From Polynucleobacter sp. AP-Capit-er-40B-B4 (lineage in GTDB: Bacteria > Pseudomonadota > Gammaproteobacteria > Burkholderiales > Burkholderiaceae): a stretch of DNA of 64,000 bases. The position numbers and the translations under genes were made by a program. How positions within the stretch are numbered: the stretch's first letter is position 1; every line of letters starts with the position of its first letter. Where the stretch lies: NCBI RefSeq assembly GCF_018882245.1, contig NZ_JACVOV010000001.1:1-64000 (forward strand), given 5' to 3'. Below, piece by piece: positions 1 to 9,671 of the stretch. The notes beneath the pieces are model-generated. The model was given only the letters and a program-made list of their open reading frames with translations, made no database searches and was not told the DNA's origin.

Positions 1-83
1 GTTTTGCCGTTCGTTGTCAGGACATCGATTTGACGCAATAAGGTGACGATTTGCTCGGGTTTAAGACGTTGGCCTTTTGCCAT
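1..83 (-). CDS. IS3-family transposase OrfA, N-terminal fragment cut by the window edge
   Basis: The reverse strand starts with ATG at 83 and reads MAKGQRLKPEQIVTLLRQ and onwards to the left border. This resembles the DNA-binding helix-turn-helix start of OrfA proteins of IS3-family insertion sequences. A good ribosome site (AAAGGAGT, complement of about 91-98) lies just upstream. Only 27 residues are visible, so intactness and subgroup cannot be judged; the rest of the element lies left of the window. Confidence 0.7.
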   Translation of the reverse strand, partial: MAKGQRLKPEQIVTLLRQIDVLTTNGK

Positions 84-158
84 ATTTAGCACTCCTTTAA
101 GGTGAAGATTATCAAAAATCCTCTCTTCTGAAGTGGTACTAAAAATCAGGTCAGTTCA
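84..158 (-). mobile_element. Terminal end of the left-border IS3-family element
   Basis: Upstream of the OrfA start the reverse strand begins TGAACTGACC (complement of 149-158), a typical style for the 5' tip of IS3/IS150-type elements, then runs about 65 bases to the OrfA ribosome site. The outer tip is inferred at 158 because the sequence beyond it looks like ordinary flanking DNA. The partner inverted repeat is outside the window, so the boundary is not proven. Confidence 0.5.
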
Positions 159-304
159 AAGGCCTGCTAACGGCCTAAAGAAGACGTTAAAAAAATGTAT
201 ACACCCTACCCATCTTTTATATAGAAATGATGATGGGGGGTGTTTCCTAAAAATCACACACCAGATGCCCAAAATACTGCTGTGAATTTTTTCAAGCAAC
301 TTCC
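159..304. other. Non-coding spacer between IS end and small gene cluster
   Basis: I see no convincing reading frame, RNA gene or terminator here. There is a short G-run (GATGGGGGGTG near 231-241) and an A-rich stretch near 188-195. Confidence 0.5.
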
Positions 305-565
305 CTATTTATCAGAATATTTATAGCGTCTAACTCCAAACATAACCAAAACAAGAACAAATTCCTGAAGAAGAAATCTCATGAAGTCCACTCGAAATAA
401 CCAGTATCCAGAGTTATCGTGGGAGATAAATACTGGCCACCAAGCCCAGAATGAGCAGTCCCATACTTTGACTAAATTATGTCTACAGATTTCATGTGGA
501 ACGAATATCGTAAGCGATGCTGCTAAAAGCATAATGCACCAAAGATCAAATTTATTCTTTTTCAT
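305..565 (-). CDS. Small hypothetical membrane protein (86 aa)
   Basis: Not recognised. The protein begins MKKNKFDLW and has two hydrophobic stretches, about residues 9-24 and 60-77, suggesting a small inner-membrane protein. It is the last gene of a run of four minus-strand genes (1876 down to 305) with gaps of about 12-16 bases, so it is probably co-transcribed with them. No clear Shine-Dalgarno precedes the ATG at 565, which fits translation after the gene upstream. Tryptophan and phenylalanine are unusually frequent. Being small and next to an IS, it could be a decayed or recently acquired gene. Confidence 0.5.
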   Translation of the reverse strand: MKKNKFDLWCIMLLAASLTIFVPHEICRHNLVKVWDCSFWAWWPVFISHDNSGYWLFRVDFMRFLLQEFVLVLVMFGVRRYKYSDK

Positions 566-579
566 TTTTCAATAGAAAT

Positions 580-942
580 TTATTGATTAGATTGAGTCAA
601 AAGTACCCAGTCTTTAAAGTGGCGAGCCAAATTAGCCGCTGTAGCAAAAGCAAGGAACACGGTATACATTGCCAAAAAGAATGCAGCAAAAATTTCTTTT
701 GAATCAAATATAAAGACAAGGCAGTAAATTACAAGAGCAAAAGTGGCACTAGCTAGGGTGATGTAATAATTTTTAATGCCGTACCCGATCATTATTCCCA
801 AACCAGCTACCCCAATATTCATGACATATTTGTATGTCAGAAAATCCCAATAACTAAATTCTGCGGATATAAAAAACTGGCTATATAGGAATACTCCCAA
901 TAACAATACCAAGGATATAGCTTGTGGAATAAATTTTTTCAT
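580..942 (-). CDS. Hypothetical membrane protein with four hydrophobic segments (120 aa)
   Basis: Not recognised. Four hydrophobic stretches can be seen (about residues 8-27, 40-56, 60-78 and 82-105), so this is likely a four-helix inner-membrane protein with a short basic tail. It sits 14 bases from the downstream small gene and 12 bases from the gene before it, in the same direction, so the run 1876-305 looks like one operon. No enzymatic motif is visible. Confidence 0.55.
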   Translation of the reverse strand: MKKFIPQAISLVLLLGVFLYSQFFISAEFSYWDFLTYKYVMNIGVAGLGIMIGYGIKNYYITLASATFALVIYCLVFIFDSKEIFAAFFLAMYTVFLAFATAANLARHFKDWVLLTQSNQ

Positions 943-954
943 ATATTTTTTAGA

Positions 955-1458
955 TTAAAACCAGTCTCTTTCACACTGCGCCCTAACAGTTCTCTTCGTG
1001 TAGGTGCTAAGTAATTTATTTTCATCATTATTAATGATTTCAATCACTATAAATTTGGAGTTTTTATCAAAATCAAGAGTTGATCCTTCATAGTGGAATG
1101 TACTCCTAGCTTTGTCTCTCTGGGCATCTGCAGAATAGTAAAAATTGATTGTCTTTCCCTTGCTATTTAACATGCCCTTTTGATCGTCTTTATTCATATT
1201 ATAAAAATTAATATGCCTAGCAGGTGTTGCAAGCTCATCAATATCAGATAAATCTAGCTCCTTACTAAAGGCATCCCATGAGAAACTAAATGATATTTTT
1301 GCCGTGGAATTCTCGTCCTTTAAAGGCGCCCCCATATAAGTTACATGAGTATATATTGAGCCGTTACACACAAATGTTTTATATGTGTACGCATATGTTG
1401 CAACTAGACCAATAATAAAAATTCCAGCTAAGGAAGTTACTGCAGCAATTTTTTTCAA
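955..1458 (-). CDS. Hypothetical exported or membrane-anchored protein (167 aa)
   Basis: Not recognised. An N-terminal lysine pair and a hydrophobic stretch (residues about 5-24) form a signal peptide or membrane anchor; the rest is polar and would lie in the periplasm. Cysteines near residue 31 and close to the C-terminus could form a disulfide. The start codon is TTG at 1458, with AGGAA about 12 bases upstream. Part of the run of four small minus-strand genes. Confidence 0.55.
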   Translation of the reverse strand: MKKIAAVTSLAGIFIIGLVATYAYTYKTFVCNGSIYTHVTYMGAPLKDENSTAKISFSFSWDAFSKELDLSDIDELATPARHINFYNMNKDDQKGMLNSKGKTINFYYSADAQRDKARSTFHYEGSTLDFDKNSKFIVIEIINNDENKLLSTYTKRTVRAQCERDWF

Positions 1459-1474
1459 CTCTTAATTTCCTGGA

Positions 1475-1876
1475 TTAAGTTCTACATCTTTCAAAGCCAG
1501 CATATTCGTAATCACACTCAACTTGATAGATCTTACCAAGTTCGTTAATAAATTCATCAGAAATAAATAATCTTTCGGAGTCTCCAATCCCTAAATACTC
1601 ATCATCGAGAACTATCATTGGAAACTTATAGCCATTTTCAAAATAAGTTCCAGAACTAGCCTTGGGTGACTTAGCCTGCTTTCCAGTAATCACTAGAAAG
1701 ATTAGGTCAAAGAATTTATCTTTGCCAGGTCTATTAATTAGAGAATTTAATAAATACTCAAAGCCCCCACATAGCTCAGCCTCGATTGAGCAACCTCTTT
1801 CAATGGCCTTTTCCGATAAAAGCTCCTGCTCCTCAAGAGAGATTGGATATCCAAATTTGACGTTAATTTTCCCCAT
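1475..1876 (-). CDS. Hypothetical cytoplasmic protein (133 aa)
   Basis: Not recognised. The protein is acidic, without signal peptide or membrane segment, and opens MGKINVKFGYPISLEE. It is the first gene of the four-gene minus-strand run, with GATGGG directly before the ATG. A small soluble protein followed by small membrane and exported proteins is compatible with a toxin-immunity or membrane-stress set, but no motif supports a specific role. Confidence 0.55.
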   Translation of the reverse strand: MGKINVKFGYPISLEEQELLSEKAIERGCSIEAELCGGFEYLLNSLINRPGKDKFFDLIFLVITGKQAKSPKASSGTYFENGYKFPMIVLDDEYLGIGDSERLFISDEFINELGKIYQVECDYEYAGFERCRT

Positions 1877-2024
1877 CCCATCAGTTTAATGATTCAAGTG
1901 AGCAAAATACTATGTATAGGCTAGCCTAGAGCAAAGGGGTCTTTTTAGGGCATGGGGGTATGGTGGGGCAAGCCTTTTCTGAACTGAAGATGGGGTGGCC
2001 CTATTTTCTTGGTAAATTAACTCT

Positions 2025-2297
2025 ATGACTAAGCCTAAAGATAATCTAAGTAACGTTGAGTTCAATGGAAAGATTAAGACTCAAACCTTTAAGCAATTTC
2101 AGCTAGAACGACTCATAAAGGATGGCACCGTGATTCCCGCATCAAAGCTAGCGGAATCTAAGGATATGGAATTGCAACGTAGTCGTGACTTTGAAGCATC
2201 TATAGAAGATGAGCAACGGCATAGAAGGATGACAACGCCAGCACCAGAAGACAAACTAAAGAACTTGCCACTCACCAGGGAGAGGTTTGAGGACTAA
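2025..2297 (+). CDS. Small hypothetical charged protein (90 aa)
   Basis: Not recognised. The protein is hydrophilic and rich in lysine, glutamate and arginine, with no signal peptide or membrane segment, and probably largely helical or disordered. Codon use looks protein-like, but the ribosome site is weak (AAATTAACTCT before the ATG). It stands alone between the small minus-strand cluster and tRNA-Ser. Confidence 0.45.
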   Translation: MTKPKDNLSNVEFNGKIKTQTFKQFQLERLIKDGTVIPASKLAESKDMELQRSRDFEASIEDEQRHRRMTTPAPEDKLKNLPLTRERFED

Positions 2298-2366
2298 GAG
2301 TTGTGTGGGGAAAATTGGGGGAAATTATGTGGATTTGATAACAAACCCACATAAATCCTTGACATT

Positions 2367-2461
2367 TGGCGGAGACGAGAGGATTCGAACCTCCGATCAG
2401 AGTTTTAGCCCCGATGCTCCCTTAGCAGGGGAGTGCCTTCGACCAGCTCGGCCACGTCTCC
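2367..2461 (-). tRNA. tRNA-Ser(GCT), reads AGC/AGU codons
   Basis: On the minus strand a 95-nt cloverleaf starts GGAGACG, pairs with CGTCTCC at the 3' end, and has encoded CCA (complement of 2367-2369). The anticodon stem CTCCC/GGGAG holds GCT. A long variable arm and T-loop GGTTCGAATCC confirm a class II serine tRNA. Confidence 0.95.
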
Positions 2462-2533
2462 GTACTTCTTACTATTACAACGCCCCACAGTTTAACGGAT
2501 AACCGCTTCTGAGGGATTTATTGCGCTTTTGAC

Positions 2534-3784
2534 TTACTTCTGGTCCAACTCAAATGCCTTGTGCAAGGCACGTACAGCCAATTCCATGTATTTTTCATCA
2601 ATGACGACTGAGATCTTAATTTCACTAGTGGAGATCATCAGAATATTGATTCCCTCTTCTGACAAAGTACGGAACATCTTGCTGGCAATACCAACATGAG
2701 AACGCATACCTACGCCAACGACTGAAACCTTAGAAACCTTTGGATCACCAGAGATTTCTTTTGCTTCAATGTGAGCCTGCACAGTGTTCTTCAGGATATC
2801 CAATGCTTTTTGATAATCAGCACGTGGCACCGTGAAAGTGAAGTCTGTCTTACCTTCTACAGATTGGTTCTGAATAATGATGTCTACATCAATATTGGCA
2901 TCCGCAATCGGGCCAAGGATTTGATAAGCAATGCCTGGGCGATCAGGAACTCCAAGAACGGTAATCTTCGCTTCATCACGCGCAAAGGCGATGCCGGAAA
3001 TAACTGCGGCTTCCATAGTGCTGTCCTCTTCAAATGTAATCAAGGTGCCTGAGCTCATCTCGTCAGCTAAAGGCATCAATGGGTCTGTCAAAGAAGACAG
3101 AACCCGGGTTTTAACTTTGTACTTACCTGCAAACTCAACTGAACGAATCTGCAATACCTTTGAACCTAAGCTAGCCATTTCTAGCATCTCTTCAAAAGTG
3201 ATTTTGTCTAAGCGACGTGCATCTTCACAAACACGTGGGTCAGTGGTGTAAACACCATCAACGTCTGTGTAGATTAAGCACTCATCTGCTTTTAAGGCTG
3301 CTGCCATAGCAACTGCAGATGTATCAGAGCCACCGCGACCTAGTGTCGTGATATTACCGTTTGGATCTACGCCCTGGAAACCAGTGACTACAACTGCGCG
3401 ACCTGCATTGAGATCCTTGAGGATCTTGTCGCTTTCAATGCTCTTGATACGCGCCTTGGTGAAAGAAGAGTCGGTATGCACGGTTACTTGCCAGCCTGCA
3501 TAGCTCACTGCATCAATACCTTCGCGCATGAGTGCTAAGGCCAAGAGACCAGAGCTCACTTGCTCACCCGTAGAGGCGATTTGATCTAGTTCGCGAGGAT
3601 TTGCATCGGGGTTAATTTCTTTTGCTAAACCTAGCAAGCGATTGGTTTCGCCTGACATAGCTGAAGGCACAACCACTACTTGATGGCCAGCACGCATCCA
3701 TTTAGCAACGCGTTTGGCAACATTGGCAATGCGCTCAGTTGAGCCCATTGAGGTGCCGCCATATTTATGAACGATAAGAGCCAT
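2534..3784 (-). CDS. lysC: Aspartate kinase
   Basis: Catalyses ATP-dependent phosphorylation of aspartate, the first step towards lysine, threonine, methionine and diaminopimelate. The 416-residue protein starts with the kinase signature KYGGTSMG (residues 7-14), carries the amino-acid kinase fold to about residue 250, and ends with two ACT regulatory domains (about 265-410). Length matches the class whose internal start makes the regulatory subunit in related bacteria. Feedback control by lysine and/or threonine through the ACT domains is expected from the family. It is cytoplasmic; dapA, acting two steps later, is also in this window (16405) but not in the same operon. Confidence 0.95.
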   Translation of the reverse strand: MALIVHKYGGTSMGSTERIANVAKRVAKWMRAGHQVVVVPSAMSGETNRLLGLAKEINPDANPRELDQIASTGEQVSSGLLALALMREGIDAVSYAGWQVTVHTDSSFTKARIKSIESDKILKDLNAGRAVVVTGFQGVDPNGNITTLGRGGSDTSAVAMAAALKADECLIYTDVDGVYTTDPRVCEDARRLDKITFEEMLEMASLGSKVLQIRSVEFAGKYKVKTRVLSSLTDPLMPLADEMSSGTLITFEEDSTMEAAVISGIAFARDEAKITVLGVPDRPGIAYQILGPIADANIDVDIIIQNQSVEGKTDFTFTVPRADYQKALDILKNTVQAHIEAKEISGDPKVSKVSVVGVGMRSHVGIASKMFRTLSEEGINILMISTSEIKISVVIDEKYMELAVRALHKAFELDQK

Positions 3785-3844
3785 AAAAACCGTTTATTTA
3801 ACTATTGGTGACAGGGAAATCTTCCCTGAGGATCTAAAAAGGGC

Positions 3845-5167
3845 TTATTTTACAGGGTTTTGCACCCATTCCGGGAGCACACGCCTACCCGAGGCAGTCA
3901 AGTGAGGAAAGCTAAGCCCAATACCGGCCACAGCGATCAATTCATCGTTGATGTAGAGCAAGGGTGCCTGGCGCTCCCAGGGCGGAATATCGGCCTCCTG
4001 ATAGAGGTTTTTGAGGGTTTTACGGGGGGTCTTAGGCTTAATCTGAATCTTCTCAGAGCCTTGACGCTCTCTGAGGCTAATTTCATTGTTGTCTTGAGCC
4101 TCTTTTACCCAGTCAGCAGGAAGCCCCAATTGCTTAGAGTTGGCTGGCAAGGTTTTTAAAACCCAGCACCCCGCTTCCACATTGCCCACCTGCAACATGC
4201 CGCGCCATAGGTAAATCTTTCTCTCGTCATGTAGCCATTCGAGATTAGCGTCCGCTTTAACTTGTGCAAGATCACGCCACCATGCTTGCAAGCGCTCTTG
4301 AGATGGCATAGCCAACTGCCGTGTTTGCAACCAATAACGTAAGACATTATTTGCTGCAGGTAAATCCTCTTTTGCCAATACCAGTAGCGGCGCCACTTTC
4401 AGCTGATTCTTATTGAGAATACTTTTGCCATCTTGCTCAGCCAGACGGTTGAGCAATGTTTGCGCCTCACCAAGCAGTTGTGCACTACGCGCCATATTGG
4501 CCATAGCTTCAGGCTGGATCTTTGCAAGTGCAGGAATAATTTTCTTACGCACTGCATTGCGACGATATTGAGTATTTTGATTGCTGGGATCTTCAATCCA
4601 CTTGAGCTTATGTTCATTAGCATAAGCTTCCAGCTCTTGCCTACTTTGATTTAAGAGTGGACGCCACAGAGTGATGCCTGGGTTATCTGAAATCCCCCTG
4701 CTTGCCGGCATACCCGATAGGCCGGCCACGCCAGAGCCTCTGAGGAGCTGCAAGAGAACTGTCTCCGCTTGATCATTTTGGTGATGCGCCAAGAGTAAAT
4801 CTTCGATGCCATATTCTTCACAAAGATCAGCTAGCGCTTCGTAGCGCCCCGCTCTCGCTCTAGCCTCAATATTGCCTTGCTCTTCGGCGCCATCTAAATG
4901 TAGGAGACGGAAATCAAAATGAATCTTGTATTGTTTTGCAAGCTTCTCACAAAAGATTAGCCAATCATCGGCTGGCTTTTGTAGGCCATGATGAATATGG
5001 AAAGCGTAGATTTGGTTATTGGTTTGATTTTTGTTTTGCGTTGAAGCATTAGCTTGCGCTTTGCAAACCGTGTCGAGCAACACAACCGAATCGAGGCCAC
5101 CACTTAAGGCAACCGCAATTCGTTTTCCTGATTTAGGACTTTGCTGTGATTTCCTTGAACTTGCCAT
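3845..5167 (-). CDS. tilS: tRNA(Ile)-lysidine synthase
   Basis: Converts C34 of the CAU anticodon of tRNA-Ile to lysidine, so the tRNA reads AUA as isoleucine. The PP-loop ATP-binding motif SGGLDS is at residues 22-27, followed by the N-type ATP pyrophosphatase domain, then a middle tRNA-binding region and a C-terminal domain ending with a [15 protein letters not shown] motif. At 440 residues it has normal family length. Its start lies 35 bases inside the end of accA in another frame, so the pair is probably translationally coupled. Essential in most bacteria. Confidence 0.93.
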   Translation of the reverse strand: MASSRKSQQSPKSGKRIAVALSGGLDSVVLLDTVCKAQANASTQNKNQTNNQIYAFHIHHGLQKPADDWLIFCEKLAKQYKIHFDFRLLHLDGAEEQGNIEARARAGRYEALADLCEEYGIEDLLLAHHQNDQAETVLLQLLRGSGVAGLSGMPASRGISDNPGITLWRPLLNQSRQELEAYANEHKLKWIEDPSNQNTQYRRNAVRKKIIPALAKIQPEAMANMARSAQLLGEAQTLLNRLAEQDGKSILNKNQLKVAPLLVLAKEDLPAANNVLRYWLQTRQLAMPSQERLQAWWRDLAQVKADANLEWLHDERKIYLWRGMLQVGNVEAGCWVLKTLPANSKQLGLPADWVKEAQDNNEISLRERQGSEKIQIKPKTPRKTLKNLYQEADIPPWERQAPLLYINDELIAVAGIGLSFPHLTASGRRVLPEWVQNPVK

Positions 5168-6104
5168 AGCTCATCAAACGCTCATGACGACGCTCAAGTA
5201 AAGCATCTACTTTCATGCCATCAAAGGTTTTTAAAGATTCCGCAAGTGCTTTGCGCATATTGCTCATCATATTGTCGTAATCACGATGCGCACCACCAAT
5301 GGGCTCGGCCACAATCTTGTCAATCAGACCTAAAGTCTTTAAGCGTTGCGCTGTGAGGCCCAACTGCTCAGCAGCCTCAGGAGCTTTATCCGCCGTCTTC
5401 CAGAGAATTGAAGCGCAACCCTCTGGGGAGATTACTGAGTAGGTAGAGTTTTGCAACATCAACACCACATCACCCATGGCAATTGCTAGCGCACCACCAG
5501 AACCACCCTCACCAATAATCGTTGCGATGATAGGAACTTCAAGCTCTGCTTGTACATACAAGTTGCGACCAATTGCTTCTGACTGGTTACGCTCTTCGGC
5601 ATCAATACCAGGAAAGGCACCCGGAGTATCTACAAAAGTGAATACTGGAATACCGAACTTTTCTGCAAGGCGCATGAGACGCATTGCTTTGCGATAACCC
5701 TCAGGGCGGCTCATGCCAAAGTTTCGCAGAGCACGCTCTTTAGTGTCGCGACCTTTTTGATGACCAATCACCATGCATGGTTGATTTTCAAAACGGGCCA
5801 GACCACCGATGATCGATTGATCATCTGCAAAAGTACGATCACCATGTAACTCGTGGAAATCTGTAAATAAAGCGCCGACATAATCCAAAGTGTATGGACG
5901 CTGTGGATGGCGCGCTACTTGAGAAACTTGCCAAGGAGTGAGATTGGCGTAAACATCTTTTGTTAGCTGCTGACTTTTTTCAGCAAGCGTTTTGATCTCA
6001 TCGGAGATATCTACCGATGACTCATCTTGTACAAAACGCAGCTCTTCAATCTTTGACTCTAATTCGGCGATTTGCTGCTCAAAATCCAGGAAAGTCGTTT
6101 TCAT
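5133..6104 (-). CDS. accA: Acetyl-CoA carboxylase carboxyltransferase subunit alpha
   Basis: Alpha subunit of the carboxyltransferase half-reaction of acetyl-CoA carboxylase, passing the carboxyl group from biotin to acetyl-CoA to make malonyl-CoA for fatty acid synthesis; works with AccD. The 323-residue length and hallmark segments (helical N-terminus, [33 protein letters not shown]) fit AccA closely. It lies 9 bases after the glycosylase gene and overlaps tilS, in a minus-strand run with cysS. Confidence 0.96.
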   Translation of the reverse strand: MKTTFLDFEQQIAELESKIEELRFVQDESSVDISDEIKTLAEKSQQLTKDVYANLTPWQVSQVARHPQRPYTLDYVGALFTDFHELHGDRTFADDQSIIGGLARFENQPCMVIGHQKGRDTKERALRNFGMSRPEGYRKAMRLMRLAEKFGIPVFTFVDTPGAFPGIDAEERNQSEAIGRNLYVQAELEVPIIATIIGEGGSGGALAIAMGDVVLMLQNSTYSVISPEGCASILWKTADKAPEAAEQLGLTAQRLKTLGLIDKIVAEPIGGAHRDYDNMMSNMRKALAESLKTFDGMKVDALLERRHERLMSYGKFKEITAKS

Positions 6105-6113
6105 AGTCTGATT

Positions 6114-6788
6114 TTAATATTCAACTGGGATTGGGTCGATACTTCTCCACATATACCAGGTGGCAACCGTACGCCACGGGGCCCAATTAGCAGCCACCTC
6201 ACGTGCTTCATGGCGGCTGACAGGCTCTCCGCTGAAGTAATTGAGGGAAATAGCCTTAATGAGGCCGACATCGTCCAAAGGGAGAATATCGGGCCGAATC
6301 ATGTTGAAAATGAGGAACATTTCGGCAGTCCAGCGTCCAATCCCCCGAATTGAGCTTAATTCCTTGATAACACTCTCATCGTCCATATCTTTCCATTGAT
6401 TGGCATGTAGGCGCCCTGAATCAAAGTGATCTGCCAGATCTCGAATGTATTCAACCTTGCGCCCCGATAATCCAGCGGCGCGTAATTCCTCAACTGTGAG
6501 CGCCAGGATATTTTTCGGAGTGACTTTCTTTTTGCTAGCAGCAACGACCCTATTCCAAACTGATTGCGCTGCCGCTACAGAAATCTGCTGACCAACAATG
6601 GCTCTTGCTAAGGTGTTAAATGGATCGCCGCGGGTGACCAAAAAACCTGAGCCATATTTTGGAATGAGTTTTTTGAGAATACGGTCTTGCTTCATCAATT
6701 CTTTACAAGCCTGCTCCCAATATTCTGGAGCGACTTCTTCAAGGATTACCTCAGCTTTTGCCGCTTTCTCTGTTTTTGCAACTGTCAT
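6114..6788 (-). CDS. DNA-3-methyladenine glycosylase II (AlkA-like, HhH-GPD)
   Basis: Base-excision repair glycosylase that removes alkylated purines. A helix-hairpin-helix GPD fold is visible: SSIRGIGRWTAEMFL is the hairpin, followed by PLDDVGL (near residue 172), whose second Asp is the expected catalytic residue. At 224 residues it lacks the extra N-terminal domain of E. coli AlkA, as in the short versions common in Burkholderiales. It shares one base with the cysS stop codon (TAATG) and is 9 bases from accA, so these genes probably form one transcript. Confidence 0.85.
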   Translation of the reverse strand: MTVAKTEKAAKAEVILEEVAPEYWEQACKELMKQDRILKKLIPKYGSGFLVTRGDPFNTLARAIVGQQISVAAAQSVWNRVVAASKKKVTPKNILALTVEELRAAGLSGRKVEYIRDLADHFDSGRLHANQWKDMDDESVIKELSSIRGIGRWTAEMFLIFNMIRPDILPLDDVGLIKAISLNYFSGEPVSRHEAREVAANWAPWRTVATWYMWRSIDPIPVEY

Positions 6789-8209
6789 TAAGCCCTACGC
6801 CATTCTGTTAAGCCGCCGGGTTTGTCTTCCAAAACAATGCCCTGCTCCAACAATGTTTTACGAATCAAGTCTGCCTTAGCAAAGTCTTTTGCCTGCTTGG
6901 CAGCCACGCGTGCTCCAATTTGTTCTTCAATTTGTGATGGAGTCAAGCCATCTTGATCCTTAGAGCCTGCCTGCAAAAATGCAGTGGGATCACGTTGCAA
7001 GAAATTCAATGCCGCACCAAGAGCCTTCAATGTATTGGCAAGTAATAGCTTCCCTTCACCTTGCGCACGATTAACTTCACTAGCCAAGTCAAACAAGACA
7101 GCAATTGCCTCAGGCGTATTGAAATCATCATTCATGGCATCAGCAAAGCGCTTAGCCCATGGGTTATTTGGGTCTAGCTGAATTGCTTGGGTTTTAGGGC
7201 CTTGCGCTAAAGCGGTATATAAGCGCGCCAATCCAGAGCGAGCTTCTTCAAGCTGCGCATCACTATAGTTAATAGGACTACGGTAGTGCGCCTTCAACAT
7301 GAAGAAACGCAACACCTCAGGATCAAAGCATTTGAGCACATCTTTTATTAGGAAGAAGTTGCCCAATGACTTAGACATCTTCTCTTCATTAACGCGAATG
7401 TGACCGTTATGCATCCAGTAATTTACAAAGGGGGCATCATCTTCTTTGCGGTCTTTGCCATACAGGGCGCCTTCACTTTGGGCGATTTCATTCTCATGGT
7501 GCGGGAACTGCAAGTCAGCACCACCGCCATGAATATCAAAGTGCTCGCCCAATAAATCACAAGACATTGCTGAACACTCAATATGCCAACCAGGGCGACC
7601 TTCACCCCAAGGTGACTTCCAACGCGTATCTGCTGGCTCTTCAGGTTTAGCGCTTTTCCATAAAACAAAATCCAAGGGATCTCGTTTGCCATCACCAATC
7701 GCTACACGCTCACCGGCATTTAGTTCGTCTAAAGTTTTACCAGACAACTGACCGTAACGCGGCAATAAGCGCACTGCAAAATTAACATCGCCGTCATTAG
7801 CTTGATAGGCCAATTCATTTTCAATGAGCTTACCGATCATGCCTTGCATTTGCCCGATGTAATCGGTGGCACGAGGCTCTTGATCAGGATGCATTAAACC
7901 TAACTCATCTGAGTCAGCATGCATGGCGTCAATAAAGCGATTGGTTAATGCAGAAATTGGCTCGCCATTCTCAATGGCGCGATTAATAATCTTGTCGTCT
8001 ATATCGGTGATATTACGAACGTAAAGCACCTCGTAGCCACTAGCCCTAAGCCAGCGAACGACCATGTCAAAGACAATCATGACCCTGGCATGCCCAATAT
8101 GGCAAAAGTCATAAACCGTCATACCGCAGACGTACATCTTCACCTTACCCGGCACTATGGGCTTAAAGACCTGTTTCGAACGGCTAAGGGTGTTATAGAT
8201 TTGCAGCAT
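6788..8209 (-). CDS. cysS: Cysteinyl-tRNA synthetase
   Basis: Charges tRNA-Cys with cysteine. I place the start at ATG 8209 (473 aa, [10 protein letters not shown]), the normal family N-terminus. The longer frame back to 8305 would overlap the divergent gene at 8270 and adds residues not seen in the family. The zinc-ligand cysteine (CGMTVYD), HIGH motif at residues 37-40, HIECSAM zinc site and KMSKS near 276-280 are all present. First gene of the cysS-alkA-like-accA-tilS run. Confidence 0.95.
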   Translation of the reverse strand: MLQIYNTLSRSKQVFKPIVPGKVKMYVCGMTVYDFCHIGHARVMIVFDMVVRWLRASGYEVLYVRNITDIDDKIINRAIENGEPISALTNRFIDAMHADSDELGLMHPDQEPRATDYIGQMQGMIGKLIENELAYQANDGDVNFAVRLLPRYGQLSGKTLDELNAGERVAIGDGKRDPLDFVLWKSAKPEEPADTRWKSPWGEGRPGWHIECSAMSCDLLGEHFDIHGGGADLQFPHHENEIAQSEGALYGKDRKEDDAPFVNYWMHNGHIRVNEEKMSKSLGNFFLIKDVLKCFDPEVLRFFMLKAHYRSPINYSDAQLEEARSGLARLYTALAQGPKTQAIQLDPNNPWAKRFADAMNDDFNTPEAIAVLFDLASEVNRAQGEGKLLLANTLKALGAALNFLQRDPTAFLQAGSKDQDGLTPSQIEEQIGARVAAKQAKDFAKADLIRKTLLEQGIVLEDKPGGLTEWRRA

Positions 8210-8269
8210 AGGGCTATAAAGGTGGGGCAAGTAGCGCCAATTTGTTAGACTGAGCGCTGAGTATATCGA

Positions 8270-9193
8270 ATGAGCCCGTTTCACACCCCTTCCTCTATGC
8301 CCCACAACGCCCCAGCGCCACGTCCCGCCTTGAATAAGGTCATTACCCCAGCTTTTGCCACTTTGGCAATCCTGGCTCTATTGTCGGGCTGTAGCACCCC
8401 TGCCCAGCAGCGGGCTGATACTGAAATTAGAGCGTTAAATGCACAGGAATCCAGCACTTCGCAGGGAGTACCCCAACCTTATTTAGGTGGTTACAGTCCA
8501 ACAGACCCACCAAGACTCTCTGCAGATATGGGATTTGATCCACTAAACCCAGAGTTATCTGAAACTGTTGGAGTGCCTTTTTTATCCTTCTTGATTATCG
8601 AGCCGGACCCCATTACCAAGAATGCAGTCCCATCAGACGTTGAAAAACTCATCAAGGCACGTAAGTACCAAGATGCAGTGACTCAAATTAATGTTGATCT
8701 CAAAAAGACCCCGCGAAATGTGCAATTGCGTTTCGTAAAAGCGCGTTTGCAAATTGAGATGCGTCAATTTGATCAAGCCAAAAAGACTTTGATTGAAATT
8801 ACACAGCAATTTCCGGAGCTGCCCGAGCCCTATAACAACCTGGCAGCAATTGCTGCCAATCAAGGTCAATGGATTGAGGCTAGAGATTATCTTGAGCTCG
8901 CACTCAAACTGCGTCCAAGCTATGCCATTGCCTCTGCTAATTTAGGTGAGATCTATATTCGCCTTGGTGCTCAAGCCTATGAAGATGCGGCTAAGAACGC
9001 TCTTCTTAATCAACGTCAGTACTCTAATCGTGCAAAAGCACTCTTGGATGTATTGAAGCCTCCAGCAAAACGTCCTGTTAATAGCGTAATGAATCCATCT
9101 TTGAGTACAACGGATTCATTACCAAGCAATAATCCATCCACTAACCTTCCAGAAAGTAGATCTAATAATGGCGAAAGTTCTCCTAAAAACTAA
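8270..9193 (+). CDS. TPR-repeat lipoprotein
   Basis: A lipoprotein signal is visible: hydrophobic stretch then LLSGC with the acylated cysteine at residue 41 of this frame. An internal ATG at 8297 (MPHNAPAP) would give a more usual 32-residue signal and is an alternative start. Residues about 120-250 form tetratricopeptide repeats, suggesting a protein-binding scaffold at the outer membrane. The C-terminal 40 residues are Ser/Asn/Pro rich and disordered. The gene overlaps ppiB by 26 bases and starts divergently from cysS. Specific partner unknown. Confidence 0.8.
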   Translation: MSPFHTPSSMPHNAPAPRPALNKVITPAFATLAILALLSGCSTPAQQRADTEIRALNAQESSTSQGVPQPYLGGYSPTDPPRLSADMGFDPLNPELSETVGVPFLSFLIIEPDPITKNAVPSDVEKLIKARKYQDAVTQINVDLKKTPRNVQLRFVKARLQIEMRQFDQAKKTLIEITQQFPELPEPYNNLAAIAANQGQWIEARDYLELALKLRPSYAIASANLGEIYIRLGAQAYEDAAKNALLNQRQYSNRAKALLDVLKPPAKRPVNSVMNPSLSTTDSLPSNNPSTNLPESRSNNGESSPKN

Positions 9194-9671
9194 TAAGGGT
9201 GATATCACCCTCTCACTCGATGCAGCCAAGGCACCTAAAAGTGTTGCCAACTTTTTGCAATACGTTAAAAGCGGTCACTACGATGGAACCATCTTTCATC
9301 GTGTGATTGATAACTTCATGATTCAGGGTGGCGGCATGTCTGCTGGCATGAAACAGAAGCCAACTGGAGCAGAAATTGAAAACGAAGCTAACAACGGCCT
9401 AAAAAATGATCGCTATACCGTAGCGATGGCCCGCACAAGCGAGCCACATTCAGCAACTGCGCAATTCTTCATTAACGTAAATGACAATGACTTCTTAAAC
9501 CATACTGCTCCTAATGCTCAGGGCTGGGGTTACGCTGTATTTGGCAAAGTCACTGATGGCATGGATGTTGTCGACACAATTCGCAAGGTAAAGACTGGTA
9601 GCTCTGGTTTTCATCAAGACGTTCCTGCTGAAGATGTTGTCATTGAGAAGGCCACTGTTCTCGAGGAATGA
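9168..9671 (+). CDS. ppiB: Cyclophilin-type peptidyl-prolyl cis-trans isomerase
   Basis: Catalyses cis-trans isomerisation of prolyl bonds in folding proteins. The 167-residue protein has no signal peptide, so it is the cytoplasmic PpiB type. Cyclophilin core motifs are present: [13 protein letters not shown], the [18 protein letters not shown] segment and a [13 protein letters not shown] turn. It overlaps the preceding TPR gene by 26 bases and the following lpxH by 4 bases (ATGA), a tight three-gene operon. The order ppiB-lpxH is common in related genomes. Confidence 0.94.
   Translation: MAKVLLKTNKGDITLSLDAAKAPKSVANFLQYVKSGHYDGTIFHRVIDNFMIQGGGMSAGMKQKPTGAEIENEANNGLKNDRYTVAMARTSEPHSATAQFFINVNDNDFLNHTAPNAQGWGYAVFGKVTDGMDVVDTIRKVKTGSSGFHQDVPAEDVVIEKATVLEE

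Noticed and set aside
2287..2502. Open frame of 71 codons across tRNA-Ser
   Set aside because: It runs through the tRNA gene and has no ribosome site; a chance frame.
8210..8305. N-terminal extension of cysS
   Set aside because: Not family-like and overlaps the divergent lipoprotein gene; ATG 8209 fits the family start.
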